64,000 bases of DNA from Aquimarina brevivitae (GTDB lineage Bacteria; Bacteroidota; Bacteroidia; Flavobacteriales; Flavobacteriaceae), in assembly GCF_004216895.1 (NCBI RefSeq), contig NZ_SGXE01000001.1, forward strand, positions 1,222,208 through 1,286,207, given 5' to 3'. The notes beneath the pieces were generated by a model. The model did no database searches. It had not been told where the DNA came from and saw only the letters and a program-made list of their open reading frames with translations. This document shows positions 55,307 through 62,982 of the stretch, piece by piece; position 1 is the first letter of the stretch, and each line of letters begins with the position of its first letter. The position numbers and the translations under genes were made by a program.

Positions 55307-55990
55307 ATGAAGAATATTGTTATTACAGGGACAAGTCGCGGTATAGGTTTAGAGTTAGTTAAGCTTTTTGCTGCACAAGGGCATAGAGTGTTAGCGTTAT
55401 CTCGAAATGAAGAACCAGTTCAAAATTTAGCCTTAACTAACGTGCGTGCCTTTTCTTTTGATGTAAGTAAGGAGGATGATTTGCAACAAATGGAAGCATA
55501 TGTTAAGGCAAATTGGGATGGTAAAGTTGATGTGTTAATTAATAATGCTGGTAAATTGCTAAACAAACCTTTTGCAGAAACTTCCATCGAAGATTTTAAA
55601 GCGGTGTATGAGGTTAATGTGTTTGGTGTAGCTGCGATTACAAAAAAAGTATTACCCTTTATGAATGCTTCAGCTCATGTAGTAACAATTAGTAGTATGG
55701 GAGGAATACAGGGTAGTATGAAGTTTCCTGGACTTGCTGCTTACAGCTCTAGTAAAGGAGCGGTAATTACTTTAATGGAATTGTTAGCAGAAGAATATAA
55801 GGAAAAAGGAATAGCTTTTAATACCTTAGCACTAGGTGCTGTGCAAACGGAAATGCTACAAGAGGCTTTCCCAGGGTACAAAGCACCACTCTCGGCCTTG
55901 GAGATGGCTAACTATATCCAAGATTTTGCACTCACTGGTAACACTTTTTATAATGGTAAAGTCTTACAGGTGTCAAGCAGTACTCCTTAA
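55307..55990 (+). CDS. Short-chain dehydrogenase/reductase
   Basis: 227 aa Rossmann-fold SDR. The cofactor motif TGTSRGIGLELV lies at residue 6, NNAGK near 80, the catalytic serine in ISSMGG near 127 and the Tyr-x-x-x-Lys pair in AYSSSKGAV near 144. The substrate cannot be inferred. It is coupled to the M28 peptidase gene with 13 bp between them. Confidence 0.9.
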   Translation: MKNIVITGTSRGIGLELVKLFAAQGHRVLALSRNEEPVQNLALTNVRAFSFDVSKEDDLQQMEAYVKANWDGKVDVLINNAGKLLNKPFAETSIEDFKAVYEVNVFGVAAITKKVLPFMNASAHVVTISSMGGIQGSMKFPGLAAYSSSKGAVITLMELLAEEYKEKGIAFNTLALGAVQTEMLQEAFPGYKAPLSALEMANYIQDFALTGNTFYNGKVLQVSSSTP

Positions 55991-56052
55991 ATAAGGTAAT
56001 CTAAACTATGGGTGGCGTTGGCTAAAGTGCTATTATGCACCATGGACACTTC

Positions 56053-56349
56053 TTATTTCTTATCTTCAATTTCTTGTTTTAAGCCTTCCCTGATTTTTCG
56101 AAGCTCCTGTAGCTGTTTTTCTCTTTCTTTTAGCTGAGCTTTTTGAGTAGAATCCCTCGTGTTTTCTTTTACTTTAGCAATACTATCTTCCTGCTTTTTG
56201 CGATAGTCTTCACGGGCTTGTACAAGCTCGCTATTCACTTTATTTTGGTTTATGATGGACTGTTTTCTATTATAACGTTTAAACAAAATTATACCAGTCA
56301 GCACAATGATCAATAGTACAGAGCCTATGATTTTCCCTGCCTTTTTCAT
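56053..56349 (-). CDS. Small membrane-anchored coiled-coil protein
   Basis: 98 aa. An N-terminal transmembrane helix (about residues 6-23) is followed by a charged, Lys/Glu/Gln-rich coiled coil that fills the rest of the protein. No known domain. The gene is real by codon usage and its clean signal-anchor start MKKAGK. It lies immediately upstream, in the opposite direction, of the small RNA array. Confidence 0.7.
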   Translation of the reverse strand: MKKAGKIIGSVLLIIVLTGIILFKRYNRKQSIINQNKVNSELVQAREDYRKKQEDSIAKVKENTRDSTQKAQLKEREKQLQELRKIREGLKQEIEDKK

Positions 56350-56522
56350 AATTACAACATTTTAAGAATTTAAATATAATGATTTTTACCCAGTGGCACT
56401 GGTATCTAGTAGCAGCAGAATATTTCAATTTAAACTTGATAAGTCTCAAAGTTAAGGAGTATCTTAATCAAAAAGTAAGATAAAACCTACAAAATATTGA
56501 TATATGAACTATTTAATATGTT

Positions 56523-56551
56523 AAAATACATAAATAACAAGATAAAATACA
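56523..56551 (+). promoter_or_regulatory. Paired AAAATACA repeats upstream of small RNA 1
   Basis: Two copies of AAAATACA (56523 and 56544) start 21 bp apart, two helical turns, just upstream of the -33 element. The same pair with the same 21 bp spacing occurs in units 2 (56890, 56911) and 3 (57239, 57260). Likely a binding site for an activator or repressor, or an AT-rich UP element. Confidence 0.6.
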
Positions 56552-56558
56552 TTTTTTA

Positions 56559-56590
56559 TTTGGAGGTTTCGGTTTTTGTTGTATCTTTAC
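56559..56590 (+). promoter_or_regulatory. Promoter of small RNA 1
   Basis: TTTG (56559-56562), a 19 bp spacer, then TATCTTTA (56582-56589): close to the Bacteroidota TTTG/TAnnTTTG consensus. Confidence 0.75.
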
Positions 56591-56595
56591 AAAGT

Positions 56596-56730
56596 GAAAA
56601 TGAGTTAGTGCTTTCATTATCCCCAAGATGAAAGTTTTTTTAAAAGTGAGTTTTAATTTTAGAGTAAGCCCCTAAAAAATTAAGATGATTTGTGTGAAGA
56701 AAAAGAGTGTTGGAAACAGTGCTCTTTTTT
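56596..56730 (+). ncRNA. Small RNA family, copy 1
   Basis: About 135 nt from the predicted start to the terminator. Hairpin 1: CTTTCAT and ATGAAAG close a 10-base CCCC-containing loop. Hairpin 2: TTAATTTTAG pairs with CTAAAAAATTAA. Then the single-stranded motif GATGATTTGTGTGAAG, and a terminator whose 20-base stem is closed by G-T wobbles and capped by GAAA. A short frame MKVFLK is broken in the other copies, so this is non-coding. Confidence 0.8.
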
Positions 56731-56925
56731 CATTTAACTACATTCCGATAAAGATCCATATGCTCATATTAAATAGATAAAGTTGCTAGATTAGGCGAGT
56801 AGGAGTTATTTCAGATTGTAAACACCTTAGTACAGTAATATGTAGTAAAATACCTACAAATAAATATAATTAAAAGCATATTATGTGTTAAAATACACGT
56901 ATAATAAGATAAAATACATTTTTTA

Positions 56926-56957
56926 TTTGGAAGTTTCGGTTTTTGTTGTATCTTTAC
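56926..56957 (+). promoter_or_regulatory. Promoter of small RNA 2
   Basis: TTTG at 56926-56929, a 19 bp spacer and TATCTTTA at 56949-56956. Same layout as copy 1. Confidence 0.75.
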
Positions 56958-56962
56958 AGTGT

Positions 56963-57095
56963 GAAAATGAGTTAGTGCTTTCATTATCCCCAATATGAAA
57001 GTTTTTTAAAAGTGAGTTTTAATTTTAGAGTAAGTCCTAAAAAATTAAGATGATTTGTGTGAAGGAAAAGAGCGTTGGAAACAATGCTCTTTTTT
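56963..57095 (+). ncRNA. Small RNA family, copy 2
   Basis: About 133 nt. Same hairpins as copy 1; one loop base (CCCCAAT rather than CCCCAAG) and a T in AAGTCC differ. The terminator is GAGCGTTG-GAAA-CAATGCTC with one G-T wobble, followed by T residues. Nearly identical to copy 3. Confidence 0.82.
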
Positions 57096-57274
57096 GTTAT
57101 AACCTGTATTACTATAGTTTCCTATTAGGTGAATTGGCTGAAAGAAGTTTAAAGTAATCAACACCGCAAATAACAAAAGAATATCAATACGTACGAAAAA
57201 ACCTACAATAATTAGTATATAAGCTTGCTTATTATGTTAAAATACACGTATAATAAGACAAAATACATTTTTTA

Positions 57275-57306
57275 TTTGGAAGTTTCGGTTTTTGTTGTAT
57301 CTTTAC
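57275..57306 (+). promoter_or_regulatory. Promoter of small RNA 3
   Basis: TTTG at 57275-57278, a 19 bp spacer and TATCTTTA at 57298-57305. Same layout as copies 1 and 2. Confidence 0.75.
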
Positions 57307-57311
57307 AGTGT

Positions 57312-57445
57312 GAAAATGAGTTAGTGCTTTCATTATCCCCAAGATGAAAGTTTTTTAAAAGTGAGTTTTAATTTTAGAGTAAGCCCTAAAAAATTAAGAT
57401 GATTTGTGTGAAGGAAAAGAGCGTTGGAAACAACGCTCTTTTTTT
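57312..57445 (+). ncRNA. Small RNA family, copy 3
   Basis: About 134 nt. It has the best-paired terminator of the set, GAGCGTTG-GAAA-CAACGCTC, eight Watson-Crick pairs with a GNRA tetraloop, followed by seven T. Hairpin 1, hairpin 2 and the GATGATTTGTGTGAAG motif match the other copies. It ends about 60 bp before the stop of the convergent gene at 57506. Confidence 0.82.
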
Positions 57446-57505
57446 GTTTTAGTTAATTGTATTATAGATAGTTACTTTATTCTTTGTCTATAAGAACAAT
57501 ACATA

Positions 57506-57997
57506 TTATTGTCGATTGGGCCACGAATTGATATAATCATAAAATTGTTGGGGCGTCATATACTTTTTAAATTCTTCATTTTGAAAGTAAATGATATTGC
57601 TTAATTGAATGGACTTTTCTTGCTTAGAAACAGGTGATTGAATTACTTTATTAGCTTGTACAGAATACTTATATATAGCTTTTTCAATCATATGGCTTAC
57701 ATAATTGCTGAGGTTTAATTCATTTTGCAATTCAATAGCACGTTGGTTTGCCATTTTTTTAAGTAATTGTTTTTCCTCTTTTTCTGCCGCTATTTCTTGT
57801 TCTGCCGTAAGTTGTGTGGTATCTGCAACCGTACTTTTTTTTGTGGCGGTACTATCCTGAGAAGTGTTTTTTTTCGGAATATCATCCCCTAGAAGATCCA
57901 ATTCTTTTTCAATAAGATTATCTTTATTTTCTTCTTTGGTCTGCGCTTCTATAGTGAAGGTACTAAGTACTACTATAATAAACAATACTATTCTCAT
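57506..57997 (-). CDS. Uncharacterised exported protein
   Basis: 163 aa with a signal peptide (MRIVLFIIVVLSTFTIEAQ). The N-terminal half of the mature protein is low in complexity and rich in Asp, Lys, Ser and Thr; the C-terminal half is helical (QRAIELQNELNLSNYVSHMI, IYFQNEEFKKYMTPQQFYDYINS). No known domain. It points towards the small RNA array. The gene on the far side of its start, the SprT-like protease, is divergent. Confidence 0.7.
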   Translation of the reverse strand: MRIVLFIIVVLSTFTIEAQTKEENKDNLIEKELDLLGDDIPKKNTSQDSTATKKSTVADTTQLTAEQEIAAEKEEKQLLKKMANQRAIELQNELNLSNYVSHMIEKAIYKYSVQANKVIQSPVSKQEKSIQLSNIIYFQNEEFKKYMTPQQFYDYINSWPNRQ

Positions 57998-58157
57998 GGG
58001 TTGTGTATCTAAGTTAAATAACGCTAAAACTAACTTTTACGTATATGTTTGAAAGCGTAACATCAATTTTTCCGGTTACAAAAATAATAATTATTGATTA
58101 ACAACGAATTAAAACCTCAAATAGGCTTTAAAAAACAACAAAATAAAAATACTAGCT

Positions 58158-58793
58158 TTGTGTCCAAGAATAAATTCAAATTTTTATTTTGCCGAGGTGA
58201 AAGATATCTTACAGAAATATATACCAGAGCGCTCAGTAGATATGGCTTTTCAATTAATCGTAAATTGTGAGGTATATTTAAAAATTGTCAATGAAAGAAA
58301 AACAAGACACGGCGATTATCGAATAATGCCCGATGGACGACATCAAATTACGGTAAATGCTTCCTTGAATAAATATCGGTTTTTAATTACACTGGTACAC
58401 GAAATTGCGCATTTGGTCGCTTTTCAAAAATATGGTAGGTATATCAAACCCCACGGAATTGAGTGGAAGAGAACTTTTCAACAATTAATGCTTCCTTTTA
58501 TTAACCCAGAGGTGTTTCCGGTAAAAATATTACCCACAATTGCCAATCATTTTAAAAATCCTAGAGCCAGTAGTGATACTGATGAAAAATTATCTTTGGC
58601 GTTGAAACAATTTGATCCGGAGAATGATAAAAATTATATCTTTGAACTACCTTTAGGAAGTACCTTTAGATTGTATAATGGGAAGATTTTTAAAAAGGGA
58701 AATAAAAAAATTAAACGCTATGAATGTGTGGAGTTGAGTACAGGGCGAATATACCTGTTTAATCCCAATGCAGAAGTAGAGCTATTACATTAA
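58158..58793 (+). CDS. SprT-like zinc metalloprotease
   Basis: About 198-211 aa. The zinc motif LVHEIAHLVAFQKYGRY (HExxH) near residue 87 followed by HGIEWKRTFQ, with the third His ligand, marks a SprT-like domain. A basic C-terminal region contains GKIFKKGNKKIKRYEC. SprT/Spartan proteins degrade DNA-protein crosslinks in eukaryotes; the bacterial role is unclear. The start is uncertain: TTG at 58158 or GTG at 58197 (VKDILQKYIPERS); the latter fits homologues I recall and lies 5 bases after a TATTTTG -7-like box. It is 2 bp from manC. Confidence 0.85.
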   Translation: MCPRINSNFYFAEVKDILQKYIPERSVDMAFQLIVNCEVYLKIVNERKTRHGDYRIMPDGRHQITVNASLNKYRFLITLVHEIAHLVAFQKYGRYIKPHGIEWKRTFQQLMLPFINPEVFPVKILPTIANHFKNPRASSDTDEKLSLALKQFDPENDKNYIFELPLGSTFRLYNGKIFKKGNKKIKRYECVELSTGRIYLFNPNAEVELLH

Positions 58794-58795
58794 AT

Positions 58796-59872
58796 ATGAA
58801 TAAAAATAATTATGCCATAGTTATGGCCGGGGGTATTGGTTCGCGGTTTTGGCCGGTAAGTACGACGGACTTTCCTAAACAATTTCATGATATGCTAGGT
58901 ACTGGGGATACCTTGTTACAAAGAACCTTTAAAAGACTGTCAAAAAGTGTTCCTGAAGAAAACATTTTTATTCTTACTAATGAGCGCTACAATGACCTAG
59001 TACTTGAACAGTTGCCAGGCATTACGCAGCGACAGGTGGTCACAGAGCCAGCAATGCGAAATACAGCGCCTTGCATATTGTATGCAGCGATGAAAATACA
59101 AAAAGAAAATCCACAGGCGGTTATGGTCGTTGCTCCTAGTGATCACTGGATTGAAGATGAAGCTGCTTTTACTGCAGATTTAAAAAAATGCTTTGCTGCA
59201 TGTAGCAATGAGGACATGTTAATGACCTTAGGAATTAAGCCCACATTTGCGAACACTGGATATGGTTATATCAAATATGAACAAGAAGCTACGGATATTA
59301 AGAGGGTAGCAAAATTTACAGAGAAACCTGATTATGAGACGGCAAAAACATTTGTAGCCGCAGGTAATTATCTGTGGAATGCAGGTATATTTATTTGGAG
59401 TGTTAAAAGTATCCTTAAAGCTTTTGCACTGTATCAAGATGAGATGACTTCCTTATTCGAAAAAGGAGCTCCGGTTTATAATACTGCCAAAGAGCAAGAA
59501 TTCATTACATTGAATTATCAGTCTGCAGAAAATGTATCTATCGACTATGCTATTTTAGAAAAAGCGGATAATGTATATGTATTACCAGCGTCCTTTGACT
59601 GGAATGATCTGGGAACCTGGGGTTCTTTATACGATAAGTTAGATAAAAATCAAGATGATAATGCAGTGGTGAATGCTCAGGTTCTTAGCCAGGATGCTAG
59701 GGGTAATATGATTCGCACTAGCGATAAAAAGGTAGTAGTAGTAGATGGACTTGAGGATTATATTATTATAGATAAAAGAGAAGTATTGATGATTTATCCA
59801 AAGGCTAAAGAGCAAGATATTAAGCAAGTGTTGGCCGCGGTGAAGAAAAATTTTGGAGAACAATACGGTTAA
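58796..59872 (+). CDS. manC: Mannose-1-phosphate guanylyltransferase
   Basis: 358 aa nucleotidyltransferase that makes GDP-mannose for surface polysaccharides. The signature VMAGGIGSRFWPVSTTDFPKQF lies at residue 9, split here as AGGIGSRFWP and PKQFHD; VVAPSDHWIED near 105 and FTEKPDYETA near 171, with NAGIFIW near 194, are also present. The C-terminal isomerase domain of bifunctional ManC is absent, so this is the transferase-only form. It starts 2 bp after the SprT-like gene. Confidence 0.94.
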   Translation: MNKNNYAIVMAGGIGSRFWPVSTTDFPKQFHDMLGTGDTLLQRTFKRLSKSVPEENIFILTNERYNDLVLEQLPGITQRQVVTEPAMRNTAPCILYAAMKIQKENPQAVMVVAPSDHWIEDEAAFTADLKKCFAACSNEDMLMTLGIKPTFANTGYGYIKYEQEATDIKRVAKFTEKPDYETAKTFVAAGNYLWNAGIFIWSVKSILKAFALYQDEMTSLFEKGAPVYNTAKEQEFITLNYQSAENVSIDYAILEKADNVYVLPASFDWNDLGTWGSLYDKLDKNQDDNAVVNAQVLSQDARGNMIRTSDKKVVVVDGLEDYIIIDKREVLMIYPKAKEQDIKQVLAAVKKNFGEQYG

Positions 59873-59879
59873 TTAAATT

Positions 59880-61319
59880 ATGGAAGAAAATCAAAATCAG
59901 CCGCCCAAATCTCCGGATGAAATGGCAGAGTCGGTAAAAAGAGATGCTCAGGGACTCTTTGCCAGTATTAGCGCGTTTTTAAGTGAGTTGTTAGATATAC
60001 GATCACAAACAGATAGAGATCGTACAGTAGAGGATGTAAAATCAGATATTCCATTTAAAGGACATACTGCTTGGATTCTTGTATTTTCAATATTTGTAGC
60101 TTCAATAGGATTAAACGTAAGTAGTACAGCGGTAGTCATTGGAGCGATGCTTATTTCTCCATTAATGGGTCCGATTGTTGGAATCGGTTTGTCTATTGCT
60201 ATTAATGATATTGATACCTTAAAACGGTCGTTAGTTAACTTAGGGGTTATGGTAGGTTTAAGTGTATTTGCAGCTACTTTTTACTTTTTAATTTCTCCGC
60301 TAACAGAATTAACACCAGAGCTTGAAGCTCGTACCGTGCCAACCGTTTTAGACGTTTTGGTTGCTATTTTTGGAGGGTTAGCATTAATAGTAGCTAAGTC
60401 CAAAAAGGGAACTATGCCAAATGCTATTGCTGGAGTAGCTATTGCTACTGCACTTATGCCTCCTTTATGTACGGTAGGTTATGGTATAGCAGTTTGGGAA
60501 CCCAGTTTTTTTCTGGGCGCGTTGTATTTATTTAGTATCAATGCTATCTTCATAGCGCTATCTACATTTATCGTAGCCAAACTACTTCGATTTCCTATGA
60601 TTCGATACGCAAATTCGGCAAAAAGAAGACGGATCGCCAGATTAGCAACTTTTTTAGCAGTTATAGTTGTTATTCCAGCTATTTATACCTTTTATATTAC
60701 GCTAAATGAAAGTAATGCCAATAGAGATTGGAAAGCTTTTAAAATCAATGCTATTGACAATAATGAAAGTTTAGACCTTAGAAAACCATTTTATAACTAC
60801 GACAATAAAACAATTAGGCTATACTTTAATGGCGAGGTGCCTGAGGCTGTGGTGACTTACCTAAAAAATGAAATGAAACGCTATGAGCACATTAAAGATT
60901 TTGAATTAAGTATAAGTGGAAATAAAGCCAATAGTGTTGAACAATTATCTAAAATCAACGATAGATATTTAGAGGAGTTGAATCGTATCGAAAATGAAAA
61001 TGACCGCCTATTAGATGAAGTAGAAGACCTTAATATCCAAATAGCAGGTTTGCAAACTGAATTAAACGAGGTCAGAAAAGAAGGTACTGCGATAAATTAT
61101 GCAAGCATCGCCAAAGATGCTAAAATTCGATTTCCGGATTTGGCTCAATTGGGATATGCAGAGATTCTTCAGTCTAATTTTCTTAAAGTAGATACAGTTA
61201 AAACTATTTTTCCGCAATGGAAATTCAAAGTAGCAGATAGCCTTAATCAAGTTAGAAATGATCGACTGAGAAAATGGATTACTAGAGAAATGAAAGTAGA
61301 TACCCTAGCAGTTCAGTAA
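59880..61319 (+). CDS. DUF389 family membrane protein
   Basis: 479 aa. A DUF389 membrane domain (about 55-285) with several hydrophobic helices and the motif VIGAMLISPLMGPIVGIGLSI near residue 86, broken here as IGAMLISPLMGPI, and MPPLCTVGYGI near 196. The C-terminal 190 residues are a soluble extension with a coiled coil (about 360-405). The family, TIGR00341, is of unknown function. Seven bases after manC. Confidence 0.85.
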   Translation: MEENQNQPPKSPDEMAESVKRDAQGLFASISAFLSELLDIRSQTDRDRTVEDVKSDIPFKGHTAWILVFSIFVASIGLNVSSTAVVIGAMLISPLMGPIVGIGLSIAINDIDTLKRSLVNLGVMVGLSVFAATFYFLISPLTELTPELEARTVPTVLDVLVAIFGGLALIVAKSKKGTMPNAIAGVAIATALMPPLCTVGYGIAVWEPSFFLGALYLFSINAIFIALSTFIVAKLLRFPMIRYANSAKRRRIARLATFLAVIVVIPAIYTFYITLNESNANRDWKAFKINAIDNNESLDLRKPFYNYDNKTIRLYFNGEVPEAVVTYLKNEMKRYEHIKDFELSISGNKANSVEQLSKINDRYLEELNRIENENDRLLDEVEDLNIQIAGLQTELNEVRKEGTAINYASIAKDAKIRFPDLAQLGYAEILQSNFLKVDTVKTIFPQWKFKVADSLNQVRNDRLRKWITREMKVDTLAVQ

Positions 61320-61365
61320 ATAAAATAATAAAACTAAAATCAAAAGTGTATATACGAGAGGCGCT

Positions 61366-62130
61366 TTACAAACCTTTGAGTTGTGCCTCTCTTACTTTTT
61401 TAAATAAGTTTGAAGAGTATACAAATTCAGTAACAGCTTCGTTATCTGTTTTAAAAATTTGGGTTTTATCTCCTTCCCATTCCAGGTATCCGTTTTTAAG
61501 AAATACGATCTTTTCTCCGATCTCCATCACGGAATTCATATCGTGCGTGTTGATCACGGTAGTTATATTATAATCTTCTGTAATTTCTTTAATAAGATTA
61601 TCAATAATCATTGCTGTTTTTGGGTCCAGACCTGAGTTGGGTTCATCACAAAACAAATATTTTGGACGCGTAACAATGGCGCGTGCTATGGCAACACGTT
61701 TTTGCATTCCTCCGCTAATTTCTGAAGGCAATTTTTTATTGGCATTCTCAAGATTTACTCTAGATATTGCTTCATTCGCTTTTTCAAGCATTTCTTCTTT
61801 ACCTTGCCGAGTAAACATTCGTATCGGAAACATTACGTTTTCTTCTACCGTCATTGAATCAAAAAGTGCACTACCTTGAAAAACCATACCCATTTTTTCT
61901 CTAAGGCTACGCTGCTCCTCCTCTTCCATCTCAGAGTAAGCCTCACCGTCATAACAGATTCGTCCTTTTTCGGGCTTGAAAAGTCCAAGCATACATTTTA
62001 GGAATACTGTTTTACCACTACCACTGGTTCCTATAATAAGATTGGTTTTACCTCGTTCAAAATTAGTAGTAATCCCTTTTAGAATTTCTTCACCATTAAA
62101 ACCTTTATGTAAATCAAAAACTTCTATCAT
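61366..62130 (-). CDS. ABC transporter ATP-binding protein, MlaF type
   Basis: 254 aa ATPase: Walker A GTSGSGKT near residue 34, ABC signature SEISGGMQKR near 138, Walker B YLFCDEPNSGLDP near 158, and H-loop INTHD near 193. It partners the permease encoded immediately upstream. By homology to MlaF it would energise retrograde or anterograde phospholipid or sterol-like transport across the envelope. Its ATG shares one base with the permease stop codon (TAATG), a sign of tight coupling. No MCE-domain substrate-binding gene is visible within the window. Confidence 0.92.
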   Translation of the reverse strand: MIEVFDLHKGFNGEEILKGITTNFERGKTNLIIGTSGSGKTVFLKCMLGLFKPEKGRICYDGEAYSEMEEEEQRSLREKMGMVFQGSALFDSMTVEENVMFPIRMFTRQGKEEMLEKANEAISRVNLENANKKLPSEISGGMQKRVAIARAIVTRPKYLFCDEPNSGLDPKTAMIIDNLIKEITEDYNITTVINTHDMNSVMEIGEKIVFLKNGYLEWEGDKTQIFKTDNEAVTEFVYSSNLFKKVREAQLKGL

Positions 62131-62867
62131 TAGCTTAGCAGTAACTGGGTGATGATATAATTAGAAATAATAATAACTACGGTGGTCCATACAAAAGCTG
62201 TGGTACTTGCTTTTCCTACTTCGAGGGCTCCTCCTTTCATATAATACCCGTGGAATGAAGGTATTGTTGCCAATAGGAAAGCAAAGAAACAGGTTTTAAT
62301 AAAAGCATATACTAAATGATAAGGAATAAATTCCTCACGCAATCCAGATAAAAACTCGGTACTCGATACAAATCCGCCATAAACACCAGCCACATAAGCA
62401 CCTAATATACCCATAAACATTGCGATTGCAATCACAAATGGATAGGTTAGCATCGCAATGATTTTTGGAAAAACGAGGTAGTTTAACGAATTGATACCCA
62501 TTACTTCTAAGGCGTCTATTTGCTCCGTAACCCGCATAGTACCTATACTTGAGGTGATAAATGAACCTACTTTACCTGCCATGATAACGGAAATAAATGT
62601 TGGAGCAAATTCTAAGATTACAGACTGTCTGGAAGCAAAAGCAATCAAATTTTTTGGTATAAGCGGACTGGTAAGATTCAAAGCAGTTTGAATCGCAACT
62701 ACTGCCCCTATGAAAAAGGCCAAAAACACGGTAATCCCAAGAGAACCAATTATAAGATCATCAATTTCTTTAAAAATTAAATCTTTAAGAACCGATCGTT
62801 TAGTCATACGACTAAAAACGCCTCTAAGCATTAAAACATATTTTCCAATATCATCTAGATAGAACAT
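62130..62867 (-). CDS. ABC transporter permease, MlaE type
   Basis: 245 aa permease with about five or six transmembrane helices and the MlaE hallmark motif EFAPTFISVIMAGKVGSFITSSIGTMRVTEQIDALEVMG read in parts around residues 90-128 (PTFISVIMAGKVG, GTMRVTEQIDAL). Belongs to the lipid-transport MCE-associated transporters. Its TAA overlaps the ATG of the ATPase gene by one base. An MCE protein would be needed for function and is presumably encoded elsewhere. Confidence 0.93.
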   Translation of the reverse strand: MFYLDDIGKYVLMLRGVFSRMTKRSVLKDLIFKEIDDLIIGSLGITVFLAFFIGAVVAIQTALNLTSPLIPKNLIAFASRQSVILEFAPTFISVIMAGKVGSFITSSIGTMRVTEQIDALEVMGINSLNYLVFPKIIAMLTYPFVIAIAMFMGILGAYVAGVYGGFVSSTEFLSGLREEFIPYHLVYAFIKTCFFAFLLATIPSFHGYYMKGGALEVGKASTTAFVWTTVVIIISNYIITQLLLS

Positions 62868-62982
62868 AGAATACCGTTATTACGGCTAAAATAGAAAAAA
62901 AAATATCTTGAGCATTTAACCTTCTATTAAAGTTTTATTTTTGTAAAAGTTATATACTGGCTTTTATACTTAAATAATTACC

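Larger units (their letters stand above)
56485..57448 (+). repeat. Three-unit array of small RNA transcription units
   Basis: Three similar units of about 230 bp with -7 boxes at 56582, 56949 and 57298 (spacings 367 and 349 bp), separated by linkers of about 100 bp that do not resemble each other. Each unit has a conserved upstream region, a promoter, a structured RNA and a terminator. Units 2 and 3 differ at only four substitutions over about 210 bp; unit 1 is slightly more diverged. The linkers contain no gene I can support. Confidence 0.85.

Noticed and set aside
56692..57448. Short frames inside the small RNAs that begin ATG ATT TGT GTG AAG (peptides starting MICVK)
   Set aside because: The ATG is conserved only because the RNA motif is conserved; the frames run through the intrinsic terminator and end at unrelated places in each copy. 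The alternative frame MKVF is broken by a one-base change in copies 2 and 3.
56485..57448. CRISPR array
   Set aside because: The repeats are about 230 bp long with promoters and terminators and only three units; there are no short repeats with regular spacers and no cas genes.
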